From the NCBI GenBank assembly GCA_036768485.1, contig JAVLUZ010000340.1, forward strand, positions 1,288,470 to 1,352,469: a DNA stretch of 64,000 nt, read 5' to 3'. This document shows, in pieces, positions 25,575-37,700 of the stretch. Position 1 is the stretch's first letter. Each line of letters opens with the position of its first letter. The notes under the pieces are model-generated. The model saw nothing but the letters and a program-made list of their open reading frames with translations. It made no database searches and was not told the origin of the DNA. The stretch comes from Mermis nigrescens (taxonomy: Eukaryota > Nematoda > Enoplea > Mermithida > Mermithidae). A program made the position numbers and the translations under genes.

Positions 25575-26800
25575 AGCTCAAGCAGTGTTTTTTTCGCACT
25601 CGGCAAAGATTTTTTCCGATGTACAAAGACTTTTCGGGACCGTCTTTCTACATGTACAAAGATTTTTAAGAAGACGAAAATTGCAAAAAAGGACTGAAAT
25701 TCGCAAAAATTAATTAGTAATTGTGTGTTCTATATATCTTTATAATGGCAGAAATTGCATTAAAGGAAAAATGTCATAATTTTTCGGCGCTTCGCGCCTT
25801 TTAATACGATTCTTAGTGATTTTTGCTCTTAGAGACCCAGAAATTAGCTAAAATACACTTACCACACTAAAATCGCTACTGTATCATATTATAGTACCCC
25901 AAAATTTATGTGTACAAAATGTACAAAGATTTTTGGGAATACAAAAACTTTAAAAAGGTGTAAAATTCCCTAAAAATTTTCGGCGCTTCGCGTCGAAATG
26001 AGTAATTGTTTGTCCTATAAATATCTTTAAAATGGCAGAATTTGCATTTAGACTGGAAAAATGTCCAATTTTTCGGCGCTTCGCGCCGTTTTGAGACAAT
26101 TTTTAGTAATTTTAGGCGTCAGAAACCCAGAAATTAGCTGAAATACACTATCAAAGATCGGAAACCCTGTTTTACCACATTAAAATCGCTACTGTACTAT
26201 ATTATAGTACACAAAAATAAGCATGTACAAAATGTACAAAGACTTTTGGGGACCATCTTTGCAGGGAACGACCGAAGCTTCGGCTTCGGCCACTCGGCCG
26301 AAGGTGGGGTGTTTTCTTGCTTCGGCCGTCGGCCGGAGCAAAAAGGAAAAAAAGGCCGAAGGCCGAAGCTTTTTTTCAGGGCAATTTTTTATTCGCATTA
26401 AAATTTAGACAATGTGCAATATAACTAACCCCAGACGACGCCATTCAGCTCAATTTATCTTCTAGTCACCTTAAATTTTGTTAAAAATATGCTCACAACA
26501 GTAACTTTGACTATATAAACAGCAAGCAACCATGTACTAATAACGAAAGCTGACTCATCTAAGCATTGTATCTGCTCCGCATCTGTTTCCATTTTTAAAA
26601 AAGTTTGACTATGAATGAATCTTTAGCGATCGCGAAAATGATGAAACACTCAAGGGAAAAGCCACACCTTTATTCCTACATGTCTCACATTTGAAGACAT
26701 GTCTTTGTTTACTCGAAATTCCAACGCCATTTTTGTACTTGTTGTATATCGTGTGTCTAGTGTGTACCAGTGTTTTTATTTTAACAATGTCCGTTTGTAC

Positions 26801-27904
26801 TAGGGATGCACCGGGGCCAGGCCCGGCCCGGTGCCAAAATACGCAACTTTCAGCTTATTATTTAGAATTATCTCAACGTTTTTTGTTCGTATTTTGGCGA
26901 TATTTTGAGGAAAAATCGTGCATAATCGCCTGTGCATATCATTCATGTATAACAAAACATTGGTCACAAATTTTGTTTCATAAATTCTGCTTATTCACGT
27001 TTATAGCTGCAGCAATTAAATAGTGAAAACCGATAATCTACAAGTTTTTCGCCAAATACACTAGCGTTTCTAATCGCTCATGCAGCAAAGGAGAACGGGA
27101 ATCCGAGCAAATATTGCCGCTTGTACTGAACAAGCGTCCACTCGGGGTACACATGGGCGGGGGCTCAAATATTTCCTTGTCAGTTATATATGCCAGGGCC
27201 GGGTAAGTTTCCAATTTTGTCCGCAAAAAGCCCATCGGATCCAATTCTGTTCCGACTTTTTCTTCTGCATGAGAAAAAGCATACGTTTAACATTTTGTGG
27301 CATTTCTGTAGGTTTGTTTGCCGGATGAACAGGCACGTAGCTCTGGGGGGAATGGGGGTCCGGCCGGACCCCATAAAATTCAGAAAAAGTCGGAAAAATA
27401 GGACTTTTAAACGTTATTTTGTGCAATTTTTGGCCTGTTTGGGCTTAGTCCCTCCTAAATTGGTGTTGGTCACCCCAAAGTAGGACGGCCAGCTACATGC
27501 CTGCGGATGAAATTCCAAAAGATGTTTTTGTGTTGGATTGGCTGTCAACATAATAAACTATGCACGCGAAATATCTATCCTTGTTTAAGCTATTTTCAAC
27601 TCGTCTGATCTGAAACATGAGTAATTCGGCTGATAATGATGCAAGTAACGCGAATCGGGCCAAATTTCATAAATGGTAGGAAAAATTTTTGGCCTTTATA
27701 AGCTATGATGATTAATTGAACTCGAAAATACATGTGCAACGGATGCCATAGACTTGCCCAGACGCTATTTTGCATAAGTTACATTTTGCCAAATACATAT
27801 GTATACATGGTATATCCTGGATATAGCAAAAGATAGTTGGCCCCGGTTGGTCCCAGTCTCTAGTACCGTCCCCGGCCAAAAAAGGCGGCCCCGGTGCATC
27901 CCTA
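26801..27904 (-). mobile_element. hAT-E3 copy 1 (1.1 kb) encoding a transposase C-terminus
   Basis: TIRs TAGGGATGCACCGGGGCC and GGTGCATCCCTA with CCCCGG-type GC-rich ends. Flanks GTTTGTAC (26793-26800) and GCTTGTAC (27905-27912) differ in one base; the other copy has them identical. Inserted in the GTACAAAG end of an E8. Confidence 0.87.
27038..27244 (-). pseudogene. hAT C-terminal dimerisation domain fragment in E3 copy 1
   Basis: Reads LETYPALAYITDKEIFEPPP, then GRLFSTSGNICSDSRSPLL and ERLETLVYLAKNL before a stop. This is the end of a hAT transposase (xERLFSxAGNI...RxxLxPExxExLxFLxxN). It starts inside the domain; the catalytic upstream part is gone from this element. It shows that E3 came from an autonomous hAT. 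Confidence 0.8.
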
Positions 27905-28478
27905 GCTTGTACATGTACAAAGAAGGCCCCCAAAAGTTTTTGTACATTTTGTACACGCAAATTTTTGTGTACTATATTATAGTACAGTGGCTATTTTAGT
28001 GTGGTTAAACTGGGCTTTCAATCTTTGGTAGTGTATTTTAGCTAATTTCTGGGTTTCTGACGCCAAAACTTACTGAAAATTGTCTCAAAACGGCTCAAAG
28101 CGCCGAAAAAATTTGACATTTTTCCGTTATAAATGCACATTCTGCCATTTTAAAGATATATAGGACAAAAAAATCACTCATTTCGGTGCGAACACCGAAA
28201 ATTTTCGTTAATTATACACGTTTTTATAGTTTTTGTTTGCCCGAAAATTGTTGTAAATTTTGTATACACAAATTTTTGGGTACTAGAATATAGTACAGTG
28301 GCGATTTTAGTGCGGTAAAAACAGAGTTGTTTGACTTTTGGTAGTGTATTTTAGCTAATTTCTGGGTCTCTAAGGGCAAAAATCACTAAGGATCGTCTTA
28401 AAACGGCGCGAAGCGCCGAAAAATTTGACATATTCACTTTTGAAACGCAATTTTTGTCATTATAAAGATATGTAAAAC

Positions 28479-29224
28479 CACTGTTTTTTTTGTACGAGAC
28501 AAAGATTTTGAGGCTCGTACAAAGATTTTCGGAGCCATCTTTGTACAATGTACAAAGACTTTTTGGAGCAAAGTAATAGTAATTTTAACGTTTTTTTGAG
28601 TATTTTTAGCAAAATTTCAAAAAATTTTCGGCGCTTCGCCCGAGTATCATAATTACATTCTATTTAGCAACAAGCGCGGGCATTTAACACTCCAAAATCT
28701 ATCTGTAAGCATCCTTGTACAGATTGAAGCATCTTTTACATCTATTTCCACTGTTTTATAAAGATTTTATGCAGAAAAAAAGAGCTATTAAACAACTTTG
28801 CACTGTTTTCTGCCGTTTTGAAGATAAAATTGACTCTTTTATCTTTGCGTTGCATTAAATTCATAAGCAAATTGGTGTCTATTATGAGATTCAGTCAGCA
28901 CATTGCAACCGCTTATTATTTATAATTGTGTGACACAAGTCATTTTAACTTGCTGAGTCGAATTTTATGTGTAATTTCAACCTAAGACTCGTGAAAATTT
29001 TGGCGTTTCGGGCCGAACTAATATAACCAGCTGAATTTAGGAAAAAGTTACACCTTTTGCGAAGCGTGCAGGTCACGGATAACAATCTAGTAGTATGTAA
29101 AAATGTGTACCTCATTCAATTGCATATCTATACGTTATATGTACAAAAAAATTTAAGCTCGTACAAAGACTTTTCCGGAGATCTTTGTACATGTACGAAG
29201 AAGCTCGTACAAAAAAAAACAGTG
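28479..29224 (+). mobile_element. E8-variant element (746 bp) with perfect TSD, present only in E7 copy 1
   Basis: Ends CACTGTTTTTTTTGTACGAG and CTCGTACAAAAAAAAACAGTG-like. TGTAAAAC at 28471-28478 and 29225-29232. The second E7 copy has the uninterrupted site (ATGTAGAACACACAATT near 59829), so this is the youngest layer here. It uses GTACGAG/CTCGTAC next to GTACAAAG repeats. Confidence 0.88.
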
Positions 29225-29943
29225 TGTAAAACACACAATTACTGATTTCGACGCGTAGCGCCTAAAATTTTTGCGAATTTCAAACCTTTTTTGCAATTTT
29301 TGTCTTCCCAAAAATCTTTGTAAATGTACAGAGACAGTCCCAATAAATCTTTGTACAATGGGAAAAATCTTTGCCGAGTACAAAAAACAGTGTTGTGTAC
29401 CATTCTCTTTTGTATTAAATAATTGTCCATGGTCGACGTGTTAACTTTCTTAAACTTCTGTATCTAATAACGGGGAGAATTCTCTATTTGCCTTTATGCC
29501 TACCTTCTACAAATTTAAGTATCAGCAGGAAAATTAGGAATTAATCAACTATTTCGCTTTTGAATAAAATTTTTGCAATGAATGACACGGTTTTATTACT
29601 TCATATTTACTCCTGGAACATAATCAAGCTTAACTTTCATATTTATGACTCAATTCGCGATTCATTCTTTATACTAATCAGAATTAGACTGGAGAATTTA
29701 TACAGATTCGGCCTTCGGCTGAAGCTTCGGCCTTCGGCTGAAGCTTCGGCCTTCGGCTGAAGCTTCGGCCTTCGGCTGAAGCTTCGGCCTTCGACGCCTT
29801 CGGCCGAAGCTTCGGCCGAAAGCCGAAGCAAGAGCTGGCCGAAGCTTCGGCTTCGACCGAAGCAAAATTTTGGAGCTTCGGTCGTTCACTGCATCTTTGT
29901 ACATGTACAAACGAACCTTGTACAAAAAAACACTGAGCTCAAG

Positions 29944-30357
29944 TCTTATTGCAGAAAAAATCGTAGCTAACGCATAATAATAGAAAAATTCCATTTTTAA
30001 AGTACCAATCTTAGCTAAAATTTGTCCGTTATTGCGTCAAAAATGTGCTGAAACGGTTCATAATGTGACGTCAATAGGTCGGACATTTGCAAAAAAACGT
30101 TTCGTAGCTTAAGTTTAATAGTAAAAAATTTCATTAAAAGGTTCATAATATGAGCAATAATGAAGAAATTAAGTCAATTCTATCAAAAACGGGTGATATG
30201 AGTAAGAGTGAGGAAAATATTCTATAGTAAAAGTGTTAGTTAAATAGTGTTATAGATCAGGTAAAATGGGTAATGGGTTCAATAAAGAACAATGGTTCTA
30301 TAAAGCAAACAAAAATAACATGACCGACATTTGCACATAAAAAAATTGCAGCTCAGG
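29944..30357. other. Unassigned sequence
   Basis: A short plus frame near 30149 (MSNNEEIKSILSKTGDMSKS) looks hydrophilic but is only about 25 codons. No repeat family assigned. Confidence 0.25.
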
Positions 30358-30876
30358 CACGGTTTTTTTGTATTTCGCAAAGATTTTTCCGATGTAAAAA
30401 GACTTTTGGGGACCGTCTTTGTACATGTACCAGTGTTTTTTTGTACAAGGTCTGTTTGTACATGTACAAAGATGGTCCCTAAAAGTCTTTGTACATTCCG
30501 TAAACACAAATTTTTGGGTACTATAATATGTTACAGTAGCGATTTTAGTGTGGCAAAAACAGAGTTGTTCGCGACCTTTGGTTACGTATTTTAGCAATTT
30601 CTAGGTTTCTGAGGGCAAAAATCATCAATAATCGTCTCAAAACGGCGCGAAGCGCAAAAAATTTGGCATTTTTCCTTTCAAAATGCAATTTCTGAAATTA
30701 TAAAGATATATAGAACAAACAATTGCTCATTTCGGCGCGGAGCGCCGAAATTTTGCGAATTTCGAACCTTTTTTGCAGTTCTTGTCTTCCAAAAAATCTT
30801 TGTACATGTACAAAGACGGTCTTCAAAAGTCTTTGTACATCGGGAAAAATCTTTGCCGAATACAAAAAAAACACTG
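30358..30876 (+). mobile_element. Compound hAT-E8 insertion
   Basis: A partial E8 (30358-30430, CACGGTTTTTTTG to GTACATGTAC) is followed at 30431 by a full E8 (CAGTGTTTTTTTGTACAAGG to AAAAAACACTG at 30876) with CGGCGCGGAGCGCCG in the middle. No 8-bp duplication fits the outer borders, so the pair was rearranged. Confidence 0.7.
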
Positions 30877-30949
30877 GTAAGAATAATGAACAAAAAGTAA
30901 TTAAATCAGCTAAAATATAATTAAATCATTATTTATTTATTCATGCAAG

Positions 30950-31198
30950 TTTCGGGGAAAATTAAGCTTCAATTTGACTGGTAATTCACGAATAAACACT
31001 GCAAATTTCGCTCCGATGCATAAAAAGGTTGTGCGCTTGGAGCCTGAATTATCTCCGGCTGCTGAATTAATTCTGTCTAACGCCACGACTTTAATTTTCA
31101 CCACCGGTACTCTTTTAATGGTTGGTCTTAAAAGCGAAGATGCCGTTCGAAAATTCTTCGAAAACGTGCACGTTATGCTGGAAATGTTTAAGATTTAA
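30950..31198 (+). CDS. TBP-family C-terminal exon (82 codons, terminal)
   Basis: An open frame from a possible acceptor (TTCATGCAAG before 30950) to TAA reads VRLEPELSPAAELILSN, then TTLIFTTGTLLMVGLKSED and AVRKFFENVHVMLEMFK. This tracks the last repeat of TATA-binding protein (YEPELFPGL, LLIFxSGKxVLTGAK, xxxAFENIYPILKxF). TBP-family proteins bind the TATA box as a saddle of two such repeats. Here only part of the second repeat is present, no upstream exon is recognisable (30358-30876 is an E8 compound), and typical Lys/Gly positions differ. It may be the last exon of a divergent TBP-related gene or a fragment. It ends about 540 bp before the ESS2 start on the same strand. Confidence 0.55.
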   Translation, partial: FRGKLSFNLTGNSRINTANFAPMHKKVVRLEPELSPAAELILSNATTLIFTTGTLLMVGLKSEDAVRKFFENVHVMLEMFKI

Positions 31199-31209
31199 TT
31201 AGAAATGGG

Positions 31210-31335
31210 CCCTTTTTATGACGTTAGCGAACGAGCGCGTTTAGCGAGCCCTATTAATCAATATTTCGGTCGACCGGCGAAGTTAGTGCTGTGATGAGTA
31301 GTTGTGACGTCACAGACGCCATTTTGAGAGCTATT
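31210..31335 (+). promoter_or_regulatory. Likely ESS2 promoter: CRE palindrome and YY1-like site
   Basis: A locally CpG-rich stretch (GCGAACGAGCGCG, CGACCGGCG) contains TGACGTCA at 31305-31312, a perfect CRE/ATF site, and GACGCCATTTTGAG at 31315-31328, the reverse of the YY1 motif AANATGGCG. Both are typical of housekeeping promoters. A possible 5'UTR intron runs from GTATAT at about 31372 to TCTCTAG at 31730. Confidence 0.55.
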
Positions 31336-31448
31336 TACTACTTATATCTAGGGAAATTTGTGAAATTCGTCGGTATATGTGTATCAGCTATATTTATTTT
31401 CTCGGATTTTTCTGTAGCTTTGCATGGAGGTATACATACGTCCCTATT

Positions 31449-31674
31449 TTAGCTCGTTTCATTAGACTGAGATTTTTGTAAGAACCTGAAATGAAATGCC
31501 TTAAGCTTACCGTACTTGCGATACTCTACAGTAGGTAAATACTAGGTATATTGAATTGGGGCACGTTTGCAATTTTCAAGCTGCATTACATTAAAATTTT
31601 TAAACCACTTTCTAGCCTGATTCAGGCAGATTACATTTAAGAGAAAACCGCGAAGTTTAATGAAACGGACTGTA
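31449..31674 (-). mobile_element. TIR MITE 'GTCCGTTTCATT' in the ESS2 5' region
   Basis: The right end AATGAAACGGACTGTA and the left end TTTCATTAGACTG are inverted, 226 bp apart. The same family in the other orientation lies at 54781-55005 (225 bp) with shared interior 'AATCAGGCTA' and 'AAGTGG'. A TA target is likely, so Tc1/mariner-like by inference. Confidence 0.6.
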
Positions 31675-31739
31675 TTTACGTAATTGTAACCCATTTTTGC
31701 CTCTTAAATTCTTATTTTACCTATCTCTAGGATTTAAGG

Positions 31740-34700
31740 ATGGATAAGCAAGTTGCCACTACATCAGGAAGTCTAACGACGTTGCTTGCATTATCCGAAA
31801 CGAAAAGAAAATCTGGAGCAAAAGCAACAATTCTGGATGAAGATGTATATTTAGAAAAACTCGAAAAAATTATTCAGCGCGATTACTTTCCCGACATTTC
31901 AAAATTGAAAGCTCAGACGGAATATTTTGATGCAGTGCAGGATAATGATCAAGCGAAAATAAAGCAACTACAGGAAAAATTCAGCTCGAGGCGAACTGAT
32001 AAGCCTATTAATACGCCAAGTATATATGCTAACTATTCGTTCCTTTGCAAAATTTTGAATGACTACTCTTTCATAATATAGTATAGCCAAGGGGTGGATT
32101 TAGGGTAGCGGGGGTGACGGCCGCCCCTCCTTCTCCCTTGGGCCTAGTTGGCGAGATGAAGAATAGATATGTGATTTGTAATGATTTTTCACCGTCAGTG
32201 ATCGCAATTTCTCAATTTTTCCGGCGCTTCGCGCCGGAATATTAACTATGAATGACATTTATTTACTTCCTTGTTGACTTAGGAGCTAGTTTTTGCCCAT
32301 GGACTAGGTTTCAAAACAATTTCAAGTGCATAAATAGCTATTTCAGCATAGATTTATATATTTATGGGCAAAGGACCTTCCGCGTTTAATGCTGCAAATA
32401 CAGGAAATCGAGCAGTGAATAAAGCTTATCAACGTCTTTCCGCGTAAATTTCACGGAATTTTAAACCAGATTTTCGCTGAGGTCAAAGAAATTTAATGAT
32501 ATTTTGCGCACCAAATTGTCGAAAATTTCATGAAACGTTGCATCAAAATTGATTTCAAGTAAAAGTAGAGGACGTAAAACGCCGGAAAAACGTTATTTTG
32601 CATCTAAAGGGCAAATTTTGGACTTATTTTTGACAGTTTCAGGAAAAGTTCGAGTACCGTACCCCTAAGGGAAATCCCTGATACGATACTGTAGTTAAGG
32701 GGGTGGAGTTAGGGGGCGGGGGGAGCGGCCGCTTCGCTCTTTTCCCGTAGGCCGTAGTTGGCAAGATGAACAATAGATATGTGATTCGCAATAGTTTTTG
32801 GCCATCGGTGATGATAATTTCTCAAAGTTTTCGGGCGCTTCGCGTCAGGCAATGCCTTTTTATGACATTTATTTTTTTCTTGGTGGCCCAGGAGCCCTAT
32901 TTTCGCGTCAGAAGTAAGTTTTCAGAGCAGCAAACATTTTCATGATTCCTTGAAAACGGTTTCTGGAGCAGAAACAGTTGTTTCAATCAGCCTAGTTTTT
33001 TCCACTTTTGAGCATAAATTTTAGAGATTTTAAAATTTTATTGGCAAGAGGCTATAAATAAAGTAAATCGAGGAGTAGAAGCGACCTCTAATTCCTTTCT
33101 GCCTAAATCTCAGAAATTTCCGGTCTCTTCGCGCCGATTTTTCGCTTAATTGTTTTCGTTCTAATCAGCGGAACAAATTTTGATGCATGTATTTGCACCT
33201 GCCCAGTGGATACCATACATGATCTTGGGGGAGGGTTCCCTCTAGAAAAATTTTCATTCCGCGCAAAACTTTTTCCACTCCCCTCCAGAATTGGCGATTT
33301 TTTGAAAGTTCCCCAAAATTGTCTGAAAATTTGTAGAAAAGATGCTTTTTTAAGCGTTTTAAGCTATGTATTTGCTCGAAAGTGCCAAATTTTCGACGCT
33401 TCGCGCCATTATACACATGTTTTGACTATATGATGTCCAATTTATTTGAATTTTTGTTTTTTCGAATTTTTCGTGTTTTTATGCTCTTAAAGATAGAAAA
33501 TCGTCAGAAACGCCGAAAACGATGTTTTTGACACGTACCCCCATTTTTGGGCCCAAAAAAGGGCATTTTAAAATTTCACCACTACCCAGAATACCTGTGC
33601 TTTGCATGTCTGACGATGGTTATCGTAAATTACCATGAAACATCAATTTCTATCATAGATTCGTTATTTTTTCTTTGCTGGTTAGGTACGTAAGTCAGTA
33701 TTTGATTCCGTTCTTTTTCACTCAGGGTCTCCTGCCTTTTTTGAAACACCTTTGGGAAGCGGCGAAGCTGAGACAGAAGATTGGGAGAAGCCGCAAATTG
33801 AAGCTAATTCGACTGAAGATGATGTTATGCAGAACTTAGCTGGTCAACAGCGAGCTGGTACATATATGATTGCTGTATCCCCTGTTTTTTAGGCTAAAAA
33901 ATTGTATACGCGTGAAGGATTGGAATGAAATCAGATCATGTATTTTGTACGAGATGAAGATTTTAGGGCTCCAGCAACGATTTTATGGCCGTATTTGTAC
34001 GTTTATAAAGGATTTTTTAGCTTTGCACTTTTTACTGATTTCATAAGAAAAATTTCAAAAACTTCATACGTTTAAGGCTTCACATTAAATTCTGTAACAT
34101 TGCCAACTTATACATATAACTGCTCCAGACGAGCTGATTAAAAATCTATAAAGACTCACTAGTTTTGGTCGTAGCAGGTACTGTTTCTTGAAAATGTTCG
34201 AAGAGAACGAGAGAATCAAAGCAACTTGACAATTTAGCATTTTTCCGGACTGCTTGTCGCTAGAATTGATTTGTCACCCTTTTTGAGACATCTGATATAC
34301 GTGAGCGTATTCATGTTTACAGCTACATACAGTCGAACTCGGATATAAGACACCTCCTTGGGACCAGACTTGAATGCGTCTTATAGCCGAGTGTGTCTTG
34401 TAAGCAAGGTTATGGCTTATTTAAAAAAACGTACTAAGTGAGGAGTTTAATGGAAGTAAACTGTTATATGCTTGTTTCAATGATTTTTTTCATGATTTGC
34501 AATGTGTATCCTACTTAGCAGATGAAACTAAGCAAAAGCCGATACGGATACCAAAAGCAGGCAAACATTCACCTATTGCACTTCACACTTCTTTTAAATG
34601 TAACCTAATTTGCAGACAAAGTTAAACAGAATTTCACCTTCGTCCACAGATATTTATCGATTAGTTAAAGTAATCGCGTCTTATAGCCAAGGTTGCCGCG

Positions 34701-37700
34701 TTTTATAGCCGAGGTGCCCGCGACTCATCGCCTTGCGTCTTATATACCTTGCTTTATATGTATTAAGTAAATGCAATTGGAGCAGGTCAGCTGCGTCTTG
34801 TAGTTTAATAGCCGAGTGTCTAACAGGCAAGTTTCTAATATATCTTTATGCATTACGGATGACTGGGATCAGAGATTTTTGCTTCTTATAAGCCGAAAAG
34901 TCTTATATCCAGGGTGTCTTATAGCCGAGTTCGACTGTATTCAAAATAAATGGAAAGCGTAGTAGCACCTTACATCCCGTGTAACATCTGATATTGGCTT
35001 TTTTACTACAATTTAAGGTAATATAACTATGAATTTGCTTAAACGCCGCCCTAGTGAGTAAATTTTCTTGTACAAAAATATTCATGATCTTTTTGCATGT
35101 GCACTAGCATAAATTTATTGGCTCGAAATTTGGGTGCGAGATTCCCGGCGAATTTTAGGAGACGAGGGGTAAATGACCTCTTCTTGACCTAAAATGGCAA
35201 AAAAAGCACCCGTGAATGGTCAAATTTCACCCTTTAATGAATTATCTTCATACATGGGCAGCAAGAAAATTCTTTAGCGTGTGATGGGGCCAAATCGCCA
35301 AAAATAGCACCAAAAATTCAATTCTGGGGTTATCGATTTCGGGGTATCTTTCAGATTCTGGGGGTCCAGCCAGACCCCCAGACCCTCCCCTCACGCCCAT
35401 GTACCTGTCAGAAATTGATTTAACGGCTAAGGAGGCAGCTGCCCCCTAAACACGGCCCTTGCCTCTGACTGTCATTTCGAGATATACTGTAGCCTGAAAA
35501 CATATTAAATAATTAATAAGCATTTCATACACTGATTCCTCTTCATTCTACAGTAAATGCTGATGGCAAACCAAGTCAAATGATTGACGTCGAAGAAATG
35601 GGTGTCGACAAATTTCTCTACAATTATACAAGCGAAGATAATGCGTCGTTCGGCGAAATTTTGGATAAGCACGACGAAAAGTTGAGGCAAAAGTATGAAT
35701 GGATGTACAAGGCGGAAGTGGAGCATAAAAAAATGTTTCAGGAAAGTTTTGCCTTAAAGCAAGCCGACGAGCAAGCCGTTTTGGCCATCGAAGAGGCAAA
35801 TCCAGGGGCCAAAAAACCGCCCAAACGGGTCAGCTTGGATAACTGGACTTATAAGGCTATCAATTCCGTTATGTTCGTTCCGTCGGGTGAGAAAATTCCT
35901 TAACTCATTTTGCTATTTTCTATTTTAAGTAGCATACATAGTCGATAATTTTAATTAATTAATTAATTAATTTAGAATAAAAATAATAATCATATGCATA
36001 AGCATCAAATCGCCGTAATGATTATCTTCTTTGCACAACGGTACATGGTTCTGAGTTATTCATTATCCTGGACGCTTTCAAAAAATGGATACTCTTCTAC
36101 AATCTCGTAAATCGCATACCTTACTTATTTGATAGCTCTAAATGTAACAAAGTGTCCCCCTACTCAAAATCGGTCGTCCCTTTCCATCCCATAAAATATT
36201 GACTCCCTTATTTTTCGCCGATTTGTTTTTTGGCCATTTTAGGTGCTTTTTTACAATTTTTGGTCGTAAATTGGAGGTTATTTATGTAGCTCTCCCCACT
36301 CCCCATCTCTAAAAATGGCCCGGGACCCCCTTTCAGAATTTAGAGCTGTCACGTGTAAAGCTGTGCTCAATTGGAATGGGAAATCGATTCCTTTTTTATT
36401 TGGGAATAATTCTGCCGTATTTTTTTGAGAAATTTTCCTTTTGCCCTTCTCGAATCTACTCTGAAACTCGCCCGTTAATCTGATTCTAAAGTTTTGTCAA
36501 TATGTATGGCTTCATTGCTTAATAAAGGATTCCTGTAGTATAATTAATAATTTATAATTAATATTAATAATTATTATCATTAGTCAATAATAATTAAATA
36601 ATAAGTAAATTAATAATCTCAATCATTCCATTATGTTCTATAAGTAACAGAAGGCTTGGGTCCTACCAACTTAGTTTATATGTACGTGTCAGTATTTTTA
36701 GTTTGTTATATATGTAGCTATGAAAATTAGCATTTTTCCGCTGCCAATTATCCCGTAATTCTTCGGCATTGATTTCTTGCAATTTTTTCGATTTTTTGTC
36801 GAAATATACTTTTCTTAGTATTTCAGTCACACTGGCCATTTTTCTCAGTGTGAAATAAAACCTTTTGTGTTTTACGCTTTGCAATCAGAAACTGAATCAA
36901 GATTGCCATTACTTTTTAGTAGACATTTTTTCTCATCACCATAGGTGGGCAGCACAACAGCCGAATCCTGGATGGGGCAAAATCACCAAAAATAGCGCCA
37001 AAAACTTTATTTTGGAGTCTATCGATTGCGGGAGTCTGCCCAGTTCTCGGAGGTCTAGCCACACCTGGGCGTGGGGGGTTTGGGAGGTATGCACCCCCGA
37101 GAGATCAAAATACCCCTACCCCAGAAACCAAAATACCCCCCAGAATTATTTTCGAAAATGTTTTTTGTTTTTCGCAATTTTTTGATACCAATGGATAGTG
37201 CTCGATGAGAAACGTTGAAAAATGATGTTTTTACGCCATACCACCATTTTAAGGGCTATTTTTTGACCTTTGAAAAGTATTGCACCTTCCCTTCCAAATT
37301 TTGGCGCCGCCCACCTATGGTCTAGCCCAAGCCCCCCTTCCTCCCCACGCCCATGTATGCTGATCAGCCTAGATAATTTTTTTTCTAAAGTAAACGTGAA
37401 GCGTGGTGTGATAAAATAAAAAATTTGAATTTAATCTGAATTTCAATTTAAAACATGAACAGGTCATCAGTTTACACCCGAAGAATTGATTGATCGGCAA
37501 AAAATGTTAGAACGGGAAATAAGGCACGAAAATACTCGCTTGCCCGCTGTGTTTGACCCGTCGACCTCTTCAGAGGCTATGCTAAAAGCGGTCAGCATTC
37601 AAGCGGTTGCTAACAAGGGAAAAGTTGACGCGCAAGGCAACGAGCTGACCTTGACCGGAGCCTTAAATAAATATTCGTTTGTAGCCACGCCTTCTCCAGC

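Larger units (their letters stand above)
26768..29392 (+). mobile_element. hAT-E8 copy nested in E7 copy 1
   Basis: Starts CAGTGTTTTTATTTTAAC and ends TACAAAAAACAGTG. Flanks GTGTGTAC and TTGTGTAC agree in 7 of 8 bases. The matching copy in the other E7 (58121-59994) has CTGTGTAT and CTGTGTAC, so this insertion predates the E7 duplication. Confidence 0.75.
26262..29891 (+). mobile_element. hAT-E7 copy 1 (CTTCGGCC family) with perfect TSD
   Basis: TIRs CAGGGAACGACCGAAGC and CTTCGGTCGTTCACTG; CATCTTTG at 26254-26261 and 29892-29899. Subterminal arrays of CTTCGGCC and its inverse at both ends (26275-26370 and 29705-29880). The interior contains an E8 (26768-29392) with further insertions. A second copy lies at 57628-60545. 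The Ala-Glu-rich frames of the arrays are not genes. Confidence 0.9.
25583..29935 (+). mobile_element. hAT-E8, outermost shell of a five-layer nest
   Basis: Ends CAGTGTTTTTTTCG and AAAAAAACACTG. AGCTCAAG stands at 25575-25582 and 29936-29943, a perfect 8-bp duplication across 4.35 kb. Only about 720 bp belong to this element; the rest is the E7 copy inserted at 26262. The body contains several GTACAAAG motifs and CGGCGCTTCGCGCC hairpins. Confidence 0.9.

Noticed and set aside
25980..26100. Bacterial-type REP or terminator hairpins (CGGCGCTTCGCGCC)
   Set aside because: Genome features are eukaryotic and the hairpins belong to dispersed elements.
29700..29890. Ala-Glu rich frames
   Set aside because: CTTCGGCC array at the right end of E7, mirrored at the left end and in copy 2.
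35548..35799. Minus-strand frames opposite ESS2 exon 3
   Set aside because: Shadows of a well-supported coding exon; no motif of their own.
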